Assembly: GCA_036503065.1 (NCBI GenBank)
Contig: DASXXM010000490.1
Location: forward strand, 1 to 23,071
Source of the DNA: DATEPR01 sp036503065
GTDB lineage: Bacteria; Actinomycetota; Actinomycetes; Mycobacteriales; Pseudonocardiaceae
Direction: 5' to 3'
Length of the DNA stretch: 23,071 bases
Both the position numbers and the translations under genes were made by a program. Each line of letters opens with the position of its first letter. Within the stretch, counting starts at the first letter, position 1. Below the pieces are notes generated by a model. It was given only the letters and a program-made list of their open reading frames with translations. It made no database searches and was not told where the DNA came from. Below, piece by piece: positions 15,148 to 22,424 of this stretch.

Positions 15148-15181
15148 ATTGACGTTCTGCTGACCAATGTTTGCGGATATT
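15148..15181 (+). promoter_or_regulatory. Putative activator-dependent promoter of the C-glycosyltransferase gene (11-bp direct repeats)
   Basis: ATTGACG (15148-15154), TTCT, GCTGACC (15159-15165), 10 bases, then GATATT (15176-15181). Repeat sequence, period and distance to the -10-like box match the sites at 12540-12572 and 12658-12691. It lies in the 119-base gap before the glycosyltransferase ATG at 15232. Nothing else stands out in that gap. Confidence 0.55.
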
Positions 15182-15231
15182 TGAAATGCCGGCTCTTGTC
15201 CGGCCGGTGTCGTCGCGACGAAGATTGACTC

Positions 15232-16380
15232 ATGAGATTTCTGTTCGTCACCGGGGGAAGCCCGGCAACCGTGTTCGCGCTCACCCCGCTGGCGACCGCG
15301 GCGCGGGGCGCAGGACACGACGTGGTCATGGCGGCCAACGAGGATCTGATGCCCAGTATCACGTCGGTGGGCATCCCGGCCGTTTCGGTCACCGCGCTGC
15401 CGATCCGGCACTTCATCTGGACCGACCGGGCGGGCAACACCGTGTCGGTGCCGGCGGACGTCAGCGACGGTATGCTCCACATGGGACGATCGTTCGCCAG
15501 GATGGGCCTTGCCGCGCTCGACGCGACACTCGAACTGGCCGGCGACTGGCGGCCGGACGTGGTGGTCGGCGGCGCGATGTCCTATGCTGCTCCGCTGGTT
15601 GCCGCGCGGATCGGCGTGCCGTACGTGCGGCACGCCTGGGACACGATCAGCACCGCGACCGTCGATCCGGGCGCGGAGGAGGAACTGCTGCCGGAACTCC
15701 GCAAGCTCGGCCTCGACGGACTGCCGGATCCCGACGTCTTCCTCGACACCTGCCCGCCGAGCCTGGCGAGCCCGCCGACGCCGTTCACCAGACGGATGCG
15801 GTGGATCCCCGGCAACCGGCAGCGCGAGCTGGCACGGTGGATGTACGTCCGAGGCGACCGACGCCATCGCGCCCTGGTGACCGCTGGCACCCGATCGTTC
15901 ATGCCGCAGCACATCGAGTTCCTGCGTGGTCTCACCGATGCGCTGTCGCGCCTGGACACCGAGGTGCTGATCGCCGCTTCCGAGGACGCCGCCGACCGGC
16001 TGCGGGCCGAACTGGGCGACGTCCGAGCCGGCTGGCTGCCGCTGGACGTGGTCGCGCCCACCTGTGATGTGATCCTGCACCACGGCGGCGGAGTGACCGC
16101 GCTGACCGCGATGAACGCGGGCGTTCCTCAGCTCATCACGCCGAAGGGCGCCTATCTGGTCGCCGCGTCCCGGCGGGTCGCGGACTTCGGCGCCGCGATC
16201 ACGCTCGAGTCCGAAACGGACGGTCCGGATGTCACGGCGGAGGAAACCGCCAAGAGCTGCCTGGACATCCTGTCCGACCCGTCGTACGCGATCTCGGCCG
16301 CCGTGCTGGCGGCCGAGATCGCGGCGCAGCCGTTGCCGGCCGACGTGGTACGTCAGCTCGAAGCACTGGCAGCCGGCTGA
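15232..16380 (+). CDS. UrdGT2-like glycosyltransferase, probable C-glycosyltransferase
   Basis: 382-residue GT-B transferase with N-terminus MRFLFVTGGSPATVFALTPL and donor-site motif HHGGGVTAL followed by AGVPQLITPKG. As far as I recall UrdGT2 of urdamycin, which forms the C9-olivosyl bond, the proteins align along their whole length without large gaps: IRHFIWTDR, GAMSYAAPL, LDVVAPTCD and the C-terminal PLPADVVRQLE region all correspond. Asp137, important in UrdGT2, falls at the same number here (HAWD, 134-137). A C-glycosidic attachment of a D-configured 2,6-dideoxyhexose is therefore the leading hypothesis. The Shine-Dalgarno is weak (ACGAAGA). The sugar supply comes from the minus-strand operon. 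Linkage type and position are not provable from sequence. Confidence 0.88.
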   Translation: MRFLFVTGGSPATVFALTPLATAARGAGHDVVMAANEDLMPSITSVGIPAVSVTALPIRHFIWTDRAGNTVSVPADVSDGMLHMGRSFARMGLAALDATLELAGDWRPDVVVGGAMSYAAPLVAARIGVPYVRHAWDTISTATVDPGAEEELLPELRKLGLDGLPDPDVFLDTCPPSLASPPTPFTRRMRWIPGNRQRELARWMYVRGDRRHRALVTAGTRSFMPQHIEFLRGLTDALSRLDTEVLIAASEDAADRLRAELGDVRAGWLPLDVVAPTCDVILHHGGGVTALTAMNAGVPQLITPKGAYLVAASRRVADFGAAITLESETDGPDVTAEETAKSCLDILSDPSYAISAAVLAAEIAAQPLPADVVRQLEALAAG

Positions 16381-16391
16381 GACCGAACCGA

Positions 16392-16409
16392 CTTGACCCC
16401 GAATTGACC
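16392..16409 (+). promoter_or_regulatory. Weaker 11-bp direct repeat before the O-methyltransferase gene
   Basis: CTTGACC (16392-16398), CCGA, ATTGACC (16403-16409) have the same 11-base period as the other sites, but no convincing -10 box lies 8-10 bases downstream. It sits in the 121-base gap between the glycosyltransferase and methyltransferase genes. It may be a weak or accidental copy. Confidence 0.3.
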
Positions 16410-16501
16410 GAACTTCACCCGGCCATGGCGTGCGACGCGTTGATATCCGGAATCGGCTCGACGAGAATTCAGGCAGGACCGGAAAACAAGGAGCTGTGAG
16501 C

Positions 16502-17527
16502 GTGACGCAGATCGAAAAGGCCGAGATCCCGGCGGGGGCAAGGATTCTGCAGCTTGCCACCGCGAGCTGGATGTCCGCCGCGCTGAGCGCCGTTGCCGAG
16601 CTCGGCGCGGCCGACGAACTGGCACACGGACCACGCTCGGTCGCGGATATCGCCACGGCCGTGGCCGCGGACGCACCGACGTTGTACCGGCTCATGCGCG
16701 CCTGCGCGGACTTCGGACTGTTCACGGAAGGTCCTGGGCGGACGTTCGCGCTGACCGAACTGGGCGAGGCCATCCGCACCGACACACCGGGTTCGATGCG
16801 CAACTTCGCGATGTGGGTCGGACTGCCCCCGGAGCGCAACACGTGGTCGGGCCTTGCGGAATCCGTGCGGGCGGGGAAGTCGGCGTTCGAGGGCGTGCAC
16901 GGCAGCCCGATCTGGGAGTACATGCGTGCGCACGGCGACGTATCCCGGGTGTTCGACGGCGCGATGACGGAGGCGTCGTCCGGGCTGGTCGCACCGGTGG
17001 TCGCCGCGTACGACTTCAGTCCGTTCAGGACGATCGTGGACATCGGCGGTGGCCATGGCGCCCTGCTCGCCGCGGTGCTCGCCGCCAATCCCGGCGCCAC
17101 CGGCGTGCTGTTCGACCAGCCGACGGTGGTGGCCGGTGCCGGAAAGGCGTTCACCGAGGCCGGTGTGAGCGATCGGTGTGCGCTGCGCGGTGGCAACTTC
17201 TTCGAGTCCGTGCCCACGGGCGGCGACGCGTACCTGTTGTCGAACATCATCCACGACTGGGACGACGAGAGCGCCCAACGGATCCTCACCAACTGCCGGG
17301 ACGCCATGGCGGAGGGCGGCCGCGTACTGCTGATCGAGGCGGTGCTGCCGCAGGACGGTGTGCCGGCGCCGATCGCCAAGCTGATGGACCTGAACATGCT
17401 GGTGCTCTGCGACGGGCGGCAGCGGTCCGAGCCCGAGTTCGCCGAGCTGTTCCACCGCTGCGGGCTCGAACTCGCCCGGATCGTCCCCGGTGGCCTGCAC
17501 AGCATCGTGGAAGCCACCCGCGCCTAG
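16502..17527 (+). CDS. SAM-dependent O-methyltransferase (aromatic polyketide type)
   Basis: 341-residue methyltransferase. The N-terminal winged-helix dimerisation domain covers about residues 15-100 (ATASWMSAALSAVAELGAADEL, then RLMRACADFGLF). The C-terminal Rossmann domain has SAM motif I as VDIGGGHGALL and the HDWDDE segment typical of the TcmO/DnrK class. It should methylate a phenolic hydroxyl of the aglycone or a sugar hydroxyl. AAGGAG (16488-16493) lies 8 bases before GTG 16502; GTG 16496 is too close to the site to be preferred. The target position is unknown. Confidence 0.92.
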   Translation: MTQIEKAEIPAGARILQLATASWMSAALSAVAELGAADELAHGPRSVADIATAVAADAPTLYRLMRACADFGLFTEGPGRTFALTELGEAIRTDTPGSMRNFAMWVGLPPERNTWSGLAESVRAGKSAFEGVHGSPIWEYMRAHGDVSRVFDGAMTEASSGLVAPVVAAYDFSPFRTIVDIGGGHGALLAAVLAANPGATGVLFDQPTVVAGAGKAFTEAGVSDRCALRGGNFFESVPTGGDAYLLSNIIHDWDDESAQRILTNCRDAMAEGGRVLLIEAVLPQDGVPAPIAKLMDLNMLVLCDGRQRSEPEFAELFHRCGLELARIVPGGLHSIVEATRA

Positions 17528-17583
17528 TTCCGCGACCCAGTGCCATGATCCCTGGTCCCGACCACACCCCGGAAGGATTTCGG

Positions 17584-18762
17584 ATGGTGACCGCCGCGCC
17601 CGCGTCCGACATCGACCTGTACACGGAAGAATCGATCCGCTCGCCCTACCGCGACTACCGCGCGCTGCGGGATCTCGGCCCCGCAGTATGGCTGGCGCAG
17701 TACCAGGTCTGGGTGGTGGCGAGGTATCGCGAGGTCTACGCGGCATTGCACGACCACGAGACGTTCTCGTCCGGTTCGGGTGTCGCGCTGAGCGACGCCA
17801 TCAACGAGCGGATGCGCGGCACCACGCTCGCGAGCGATCCCCCCTACCACGACCACGTGCGTGGCCTGATCAACGGACCGTTGACGCCCAAGGCATTGCG
17901 CAAGCACCAGGCGTTGTTCCAGGAGGTGGCCGACGACCTCGTCGACAAGCTGCTGGGCCAGAGCACCTTCGACGCCGTCACCGACTTCGCGCAGGTGTTG
18001 CCACTGTCGGTGGTGCCGGATCTGCTCGGCTGGCCTGCGGAGGGCCGCGAGCGGTTCTTACCGTGGGCGTCCGCGGCGTTCAACACCGTCGGCCCGATGA
18101 ACGAGCGGGCCGCGGCCGAGGTTCCCGCGATGCGCGAGATGTGGCAGTACATCGCGGAGATGGCCGAGTCCGGCCGGCTGCGGGACGGCAGCTGGGGCGC
18201 TGATCTGGTCACCGCGGCAGCGGCGGGCAAGGTCGAGAAGCAACTCATCCCGTCGCTGATCGGCGACTATCTGGTGCCATCGCTCGATACCACGATCTCC
18301 GCGCTGACCAGCGCGCTCTGGCTGTTCGGCCGGCATCCCGAGCAGTGGCACGCCGTCCGCGCGGACAACTCACTCATTCCCAACGCGCTCAACGAGATCA
18401 TCCGCTACGAGTCGCCGGCCCGTGGCTTCTCGCGCCTGCTGACCAGGGATCACGCGTTCGACGGGGTCGAACTCCCCGCCGGATCACGGGTGCTGATGCT
18501 GTACGCGTCGGCCAACCGCGACGAGCGGAAATGGGCGACGCCCGACGTGTTCGACATCAGGCGCCCGAACGCGAAGGACCACGTCGGCTTCGGACACGGC
18601 ATCCACGGCTGTGTCGGCCAGGGGCTCGCGCGGCTGGAAGGCAACAGCCTGCTGACCGCGCTCGCGAAGCGGGTGCGGCACATCGAGGTGGGCGAGCCGA
18701 CGTGGCGGGTCAACAACCACATCAGGGCGATCGCCAGCATGCCTGCGACGCTGACGGCCTGA
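17584..18762 (+). CDS. Cytochrome P450
   Basis: 392-residue soluble P450. It has an I-helix segment VPSLDTT (231-237), where Pro-Ser replaces the common Ala-Gly but the Asp-Thr pair remains, EIIR (271-274) as the ExxR motif, and the heme loop FGHGIHGCVG with Cys343. The ATG at 17584 follows GGAAGGA (17571-17577); upstream in-frame codons lie within or near the methyltransferase gene and lack a site. Its redox partners follow directly. Leu159 is a TTA codon (18058-18060), so full expression may need the rare leucine tRNA. It is likely to hydroxylate or couple the aglycone late in the pathway; substrate unknown. Confidence 0.94.
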   Translation: MVTAAPASDIDLYTEESIRSPYRDYRALRDLGPAVWLAQYQVWVVARYREVYAALHDHETFSSGSGVALSDAINERMRGTTLASDPPYHDHVRGLINGPLTPKALRKHQALFQEVADDLVDKLLGQSTFDAVTDFAQVLPLSVVPDLLGWPAEGRERFLPWASAAFNTVGPMNERAAAEVPAMREMWQYIAEMAESGRLRDGSWGADLVTAAAAGKVEKQLIPSLIGDYLVPSLDTTISALTSALWLFGRHPEQWHAVRADNSLIPNALNEIIRYESPARGFSRLLTRDHAFDGVELPAGSRVLMLYASANRDERKWATPDVFDIRRPNAKDHVGFGHGIHGCVGQGLARLEGNSLLTALAKRVRHIEVGEPTWRVNNHIRAIASMPATLTA

Positions 18763-18774
18763 CCGGGAGACGCC

Positions 18775-18972
18775 ATGAGGATTCTGTTGGACGTCAAGCG
18801 ATGCGAGGGGCACGGAGTGTGCGCGGAGACAGCGCCCGAGCTGTTCCGGCTCGACGACGACGGCGAACTCGTCGTGCTCTTCGACGGTGACGAGATTCCG
18901 GCCGGCCAGGAGGACGCGTCAGCGAGCGCGGTGCGGGTGTGCCCGGTCGGCGCGTTGCGGAGGCAGCCGTGA
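18775..18972 (+). CDS. Small iron-sulfur ferredoxin, P450 electron donor
   Basis: 65-residue ferredoxin. Cysteines at 10, 16 and 56 (the last followed by Pro) form the three-cysteine pattern, and His13 occupies the position of the fourth ligand (CEGHGVC), as in the CXXHXXC group of actinobacterial P450 ferredoxins. It should carry single electrons from the adjoining reductase to the P450. GGGAGA (18765-18770) precedes the ATG. It begins 12 bases after the P450 stop, and its TGA overlaps the reductase start (GTGA), so the three genes form one coupled unit. Confidence 0.92.
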   Translation: MRILLDVKRCEGHGVCAETAPELFRLDDDGELVVLFDGDEIPAGQEDASASAVRVCPVGALRRQP

Positions 18973-20171
18973 GTCGAAGTCGGCGCCTGGTGGTCGTGGG
19001 TGCCTCGCTGGCCGGGATGCGCGCGGTGGCCGCCGCGCGCGATGCCGGCCACCGGGGTCCGATCACCGTGGTCGGTGCCGAGGACGAGTTGCCGTACGAC
19101 CGCCCCCGGTTGTCCAAGGCGTTCCTCGACGCGGGAACCGATCCGGTCGTGCCGACCTACCATGGCGCGGACTCGCTGGATGCCGAATTCCGGCTCGGCA
19201 CCAGGGCCACCGGTCTGGACACCGCGTCGCGGACGGTCGTCGCCGGGGGCGAGACGCTCCGGTACGACGCCCTGGTGATCGCGACGGGCGCCGACGCCAG
19301 GCGGTTGCCCGGGTTCTCGCACGTCGACGGTGTGCGTTCCCTGCGTACCGTTGCCGACGCGCGTGCGATCCGAGGGGCGTTCGACTCCCGGGCACGCGTC
19401 GCGATCGTCGGCGCCGGTTTCGTCGGCGTCGAGGTCGCGTCCAGCGCTCGCGCGCGGGGGCTGGACGTGACGATGGTCGAGGCGCTGCCGGCCCCGATGA
19501 CGCGGTCTCTCGGGGCCACCGTCGGATCCCTGCTGTCCGGCCTGCACGCCGAGAACGGAACGGTGCTGCACTGCGGAGTGACGGTCGCGCGGATCGAGGG
19601 CGACGGGCGCGTCGAACGGATCGTGCTCTCCGACGGGCGCGTCGTAGCTGCCGACCTGGTGCTCGTCGCAACGGGCGCCGAGCCCGCGACCGGTTGGCTT
19701 GCCGGGTCCGGCCTCACCGTGCGCGACGGTGTCGTCTGCGACGAGCACCTGGCGGCGGGGCCACCGGGTGTGTACGCGGCGGGCGACGTGGCGCGCTGGC
19801 GCAATCCCTTGTTCGGGCGGCACATGCGACTGGAACACTGGACGAACGCGGCCGAGCAGGGCGAGATCGCCGGACGTAACGCCGTCGGCCCGCACATCGC
19901 GCCCTGCGCGTCGGTGCCGTACTTCTGGTCGGATTTCTACGGCCACCGCGTCCAGTTCGTCGGTCTGCCGTCCGAGGAGGACGTCGAGGTGGTTGGCGAC
20001 GTTGCCGAATACCGGTTCGTCGTGCTCTATCGTGAAGGTGACCGATTGGCCGGTGCGCTCGCGGTCGACAGCCGGGGACTGGTACCTCGGTTGCGGGCGC
20101 TGGTCAGGAATCGGGCACACTGGTCGGCCGCGGTGGCTGCCATGGCCAAGCCGGTTCTGGCCGCAGGCTGA
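18969..20171 (+). CDS. NAD(P)H-dependent ferredoxin reductase (putidaredoxin-reductase type)
   Basis: 400-residue FAD enzyme with two Rossmann folds. The FAD-binding start reads RLVVVGASLAGMRAV, the NAD-binding GAGFVGVEVASSARA lies mid-protein, and ATGA and GVYAAGDVA are the family's second FAD motifs. A C-terminal reductase domain follows (YFWSDFYGHRVQFVG). It transfers electrons from NAD(P)H to the ferredoxin encoded just upstream. The start GTG 18969 is supported by GGAGG (18959-18963) and by the GTGA overlap with the ferredoxin stop. The complete P450 redox chain in one cluster suggests it can be transferred as a self-sufficient block. Confidence 0.94.
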   Translation: MSRSRRLVVVGASLAGMRAVAAARDAGHRGPITVVGAEDELPYDRPRLSKAFLDAGTDPVVPTYHGADSLDAEFRLGTRATGLDTASRTVVAGGETLRYDALVIATGADARRLPGFSHVDGVRSLRTVADARAIRGAFDSRARVAIVGAGFVGVEVASSARARGLDVTMVEALPAPMTRSLGATVGSLLSGLHAENGTVLHCGVTVARIEGDGRVERIVLSDGRVVAADLVLVATGAEPATGWLAGSGLTVRDGVVCDEHLAAGPPGVYAAGDVARWRNPLFGRHMRLEHWTNAAEQGEIAGRNAVGPHIAPCASVPYFWSDFYGHRVQFVGLPSEEDVEVVGDVAEYRFVVLYREGDRLAGALAVDSRGLVPRLRALVRNRAHWSAAVAAMAKPVLAAG

Positions 20172-20199
20172 CCGGTCCGGCTCAACGAAAGGGAGATGA

Positions 20200-20835
20200 A
20201 TGAAGGTCGAGGTCTACCGGGATTTCGCGTGCTCGTGGTCCCGTCTGAGCGTGCGTCGGTTCGATCGCGCGGTGGAAATGGTCGGCGGCGGCGATATCGA
20301 GCTCGTCCATCGCCCGTACCAGCTCAATCCCGACCTCGATCCGGACGCGGCGCCGCGTCCGCTGCTGGATGTCATGGCGGGCATCTTCGGCAGCCGGGAG
20401 CAGGCCGAGTCGATGCTCGGGAACATGGCGCGGCTCGGCGCGGGCGAGGGTGCGGAGTACCAGTTCGATCGTGCGCTGGCCGTCAGTACCTTCACCGCGC
20501 ACCGGCTGATGTGGCTGGCGTTGCGGGACTACCCCAACCGGATACAGAACGCGCTGGCGGACGCGATCTACGACGCGTACTTCCGGGACGGCCGCAACAT
20601 CGCCGACCCTGCCGAGCTCACCGCGGTGGCCGAGAGCGTCGGCATGGACGGCGGCACGGTGCGGGCGTTCCTGGCATCCGACGAGGGTGCGGACGAGGTG
20701 CGGGCACAGGTGGCCGCCGCGCGTGCGGACGGCGTCACCTCGGTACCGACGTTCGTGTTCCCGAACGGCGAGGTACTGCGTGGCGCCAGCGAGACCGAGG
20801 CGATCGCCGAAGCGCTGAGCCGCGCGAGGGGATAG
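20200..20835 (+). CDS. FrnE-like DsbA-family protein with a CxxS active site
   Basis: 211-residue thioredoxin-fold protein of the FrnE/2-hydroxychromene-2-carboxylate isomerase-like group. The N-terminal strand runs into the active site DFACSWSRLS, where the usual CPWC is CSWS, so only Cys11 of the pair remains. The cis-proline loop is present as VTSVPTFVF near residue 187. There is no signal peptide, so it is cytoplasmic. FrnE homologues occur in aromatic polyketide clusters with uncertain roles; loss of the second Cys argues against a classical disulfide oxidase and leaves glutathione- or thiol-conjugate chemistry or a structural role open. GGGAGA lies just before the ATG at 20200. Confidence 0.85.
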   Translation: MKVEVYRDFACSWSRLSVRRFDRAVEMVGGGDIELVHRPYQLNPDLDPDAAPRPLLDVMAGIFGSREQAESMLGNMARLGAGEGAEYQFDRALAVSTFTAHRLMWLALRDYPNRIQNALADAIYDAYFRDGRNIADPAELTAVAESVGMDGGTVRAFLASDEGADEVRAQVAAARADGVTSVPTFVFPNGEVLRGASETEAIAEALSRARG

Positions 20836-20884
20836 CTCACCAAGCCCGCAGGAAATGATGGCACAACACGACAGGAGCGCGATG

Positions 20885-21334
20885 ATGTCGGACACGGCAG
20901 TGGAATTGGCCACGCTCAGGACCGAACTGAAAGACCTCACCGACCGTGCGGAGATCACCCGGCTCTGCGATCGCTACACCCACAACCTGGATCTGAACCG
21001 GGACAACGACGCCTGGCTGGACTCGGTCTTCACCGAGGACGCCTACCTGATCTTTCCCATGGGTGAATACCGAGGCATGGACGGCCTGAAGCAGTTCCAG
21101 GACATGGCCAGGAAAACTTTCGAAACCACCCACCACATCAGCTCGAACTACGACATCAACCTGGCTGGTGACCGGGCCGAGGTGACCGCACATCTGCAGG
21201 CCATCCACGTGCACCGCACCGATGACCCGGAAACCCATTTCGGCATCGGCGGCCATTACACGGCGGAAACGGTGCGGACGGAAGACGGCTGGCGAATCCG
21301 GAAGTTCAACTTCACCCTGGTCTGGCGTGCCTGA
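20885..21334 (+). CDS. SnoaL-like (NTF2-fold) protein, possible cyclase or hydratase
   Basis: 149-residue NTF2/SnoaL-like protein. After an N-terminal helix (LATLRTELKDLTDRAEITRL) come the NTF2 cone-fold helices and strands, including DNDAWLDSVFTEDAYLIF, HHISSNYDINLAGDRAEV and the C-terminal WRIRKFNFTLVWR. Members in antibiotic clusters serve as ring cyclases, hydroxylases or steric helpers; in jadomycin the JadX protein has this fold. AGGAG (20873-20877) serves ATG 20885 at 7 bases or ATG 20882 at 4 bases; an earlier ATG at 20855 is poorly spaced. The exact reaction cannot be read from the sequence. Confidence 0.82.
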   Translation: MSDTAVELATLRTELKDLTDRAEITRLCDRYTHNLDLNRDNDAWLDSVFTEDAYLIFPMGEYRGMDGLKQFQDMARKTFETTHHISSNYDINLAGDRAEVTAHLQAIHVHRTDDPETHFGIGGHYTAETVRTEDGWRIRKFNFTLVWRA

Positions 21335-21414
21335 GATCCTGGTCGCTCTGTGAACGTGAGTTCAGCGAGCCCTGGTGCCTCGAAAACCGCGTGGCAGGAG
21401 GAGTCGATGCTGGG

Positions 21415-22367
21415 ATGACGACAGGACGACCGATACCGACCCAGGACGACGTGCTCGGGTACTTCAGCACGCTGTCGAACTGGGGACGATGGGGCGAGGA
21501 CGACGAACTCGGCACTCTGAACCACATCACCGACGACGTCCGGCTGACCGCGGCGCGGGCCGTGCGCCACGGCAGGAGCGTGTCGTGCGCCTGGGAGGTC
21601 GCCGTACCGCAAGACATGGAGCGGTCGACGACGACGTGCCCGTGCGCCGCCGACATGCCCGGCGCCGAGCACATGCGGGTCGGATTCCGCAACGACCGGC
21701 GCTGGGGCTTCTCGAACGAGCGGCTGGGCATCGTGTTCCACGGCAACACCGTCACCCACGTCGACTCGCCGTGCCACCTCTTCTGGGACGGCACGATGTA
21801 CAACGGGCGGTCGCACTCGTTGGTCGACGCCGCAACGGGATCTGCGTGGGCGGCGGTGACGGCGGCGGCGAACGGATCATCACGCGTGGTGTCCTGCTGG
21901 ACATCGCGCAGGTCCGCGATGTGCCGTGGTTGGCACCGGGGCAGGGTGTGTTTCCCGAGGATCTGGAGGAGGCCGAGCGTCGCCAGGGTGTGCGGGTGCG
22001 ACCCGGCGATGCGGTCCTGCTGCGGACCGGCTACGGCCGCGCCCGGCACGAGGCCGGCGCGGCCGGCGGATTCACGCAGGCCGGCTGGCACGCGTCCTGC
22101 CTGCCGTGGCTGCGGGAACGCCAGGTCGCGCTGATCGGCGCTGACACCCCCCAGGACGTACAGCCATCGGGATACGACGACGTGTTGATGCCGGTGCACG
22201 CCGTGGGCCTCGTGGCGATGGGTCTGTGGCTGTTGGACAATTGCGACCTGGAGGTGTGCGCGAGGACGGCTGCCGAGCTGGGCCAGTGGGACTTCCACCT
22301 CACGGTCGCACCGGTCCGCTTCGCCGGCACGTCCGGCAGCCCGGTCAACCCGATCGCCACATTCTGA
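21415..22367 (+). CDS. PF04199-type metal-dependent cyclase/hydrolase, interrupted by a -1 frameshift
   Basis: About 317 aa when repaired. The first frame (MTTGRPIPTQDDVLGYFSTL) carries LGTLNHIT and the metal-binding signature HGNTVTHVDSPCHLFWDG, then AWAAVTAAANG. The frame is then lost near 21876. The second frame resumes IITRGVLLDIAQVRDVPWL and continues with VRPGDAVLLRTGYG, CLPWL, ALIGADTPQDVQPSG and the end. Adding one base after AACGG (21871-21875) joins them as NGIITRG, which is what the family shows. The family includes kynurenine formamidase-like hydrolases and supposed polyketide cyclases. AGGAGG (21396-21401) is 13 bases from the ATG, rather far. As written, the first frame ends in unrelated sequence at 22134. 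A sequencing error is as likely as a real mutation. Confidence 0.78.
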
Positions 22368-22424
22368 CCGTGAGATCCAGCCAGCCGCCGACCGCGATGA
22401 AGTCTCATACGTCTGGCCGGTGAT

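Noticed and set aside
15022..17517. Long minus-strand open frame of over 800 codons
   Set aside because: It is antisense to the glycosyltransferase and methyltransferase genes, whose plus-strand products have clear family motifs.
16813..17583. Extension of the P450 frame upstream to 16813
   Set aside because: It overlaps the methyltransferase in another frame with low-complexity shadow translation; ATG 17584 has a good ribosome site and gives the normal P450 length.
17814..18300. Pro-Ser in the P450 I-helix as a novel active-site change
   Set aside because: I recall the PSLDTT pattern from other actinomycete P450s, so it is probably a subfamily trait; the Asp-Thr pair is kept.
21351..21364. 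Inverted repeat TGAAC-GTGA-GTTCA before the cyclase gene
   Set aside because: Five-base arms with no promoter elements around them; expected by chance at this length.
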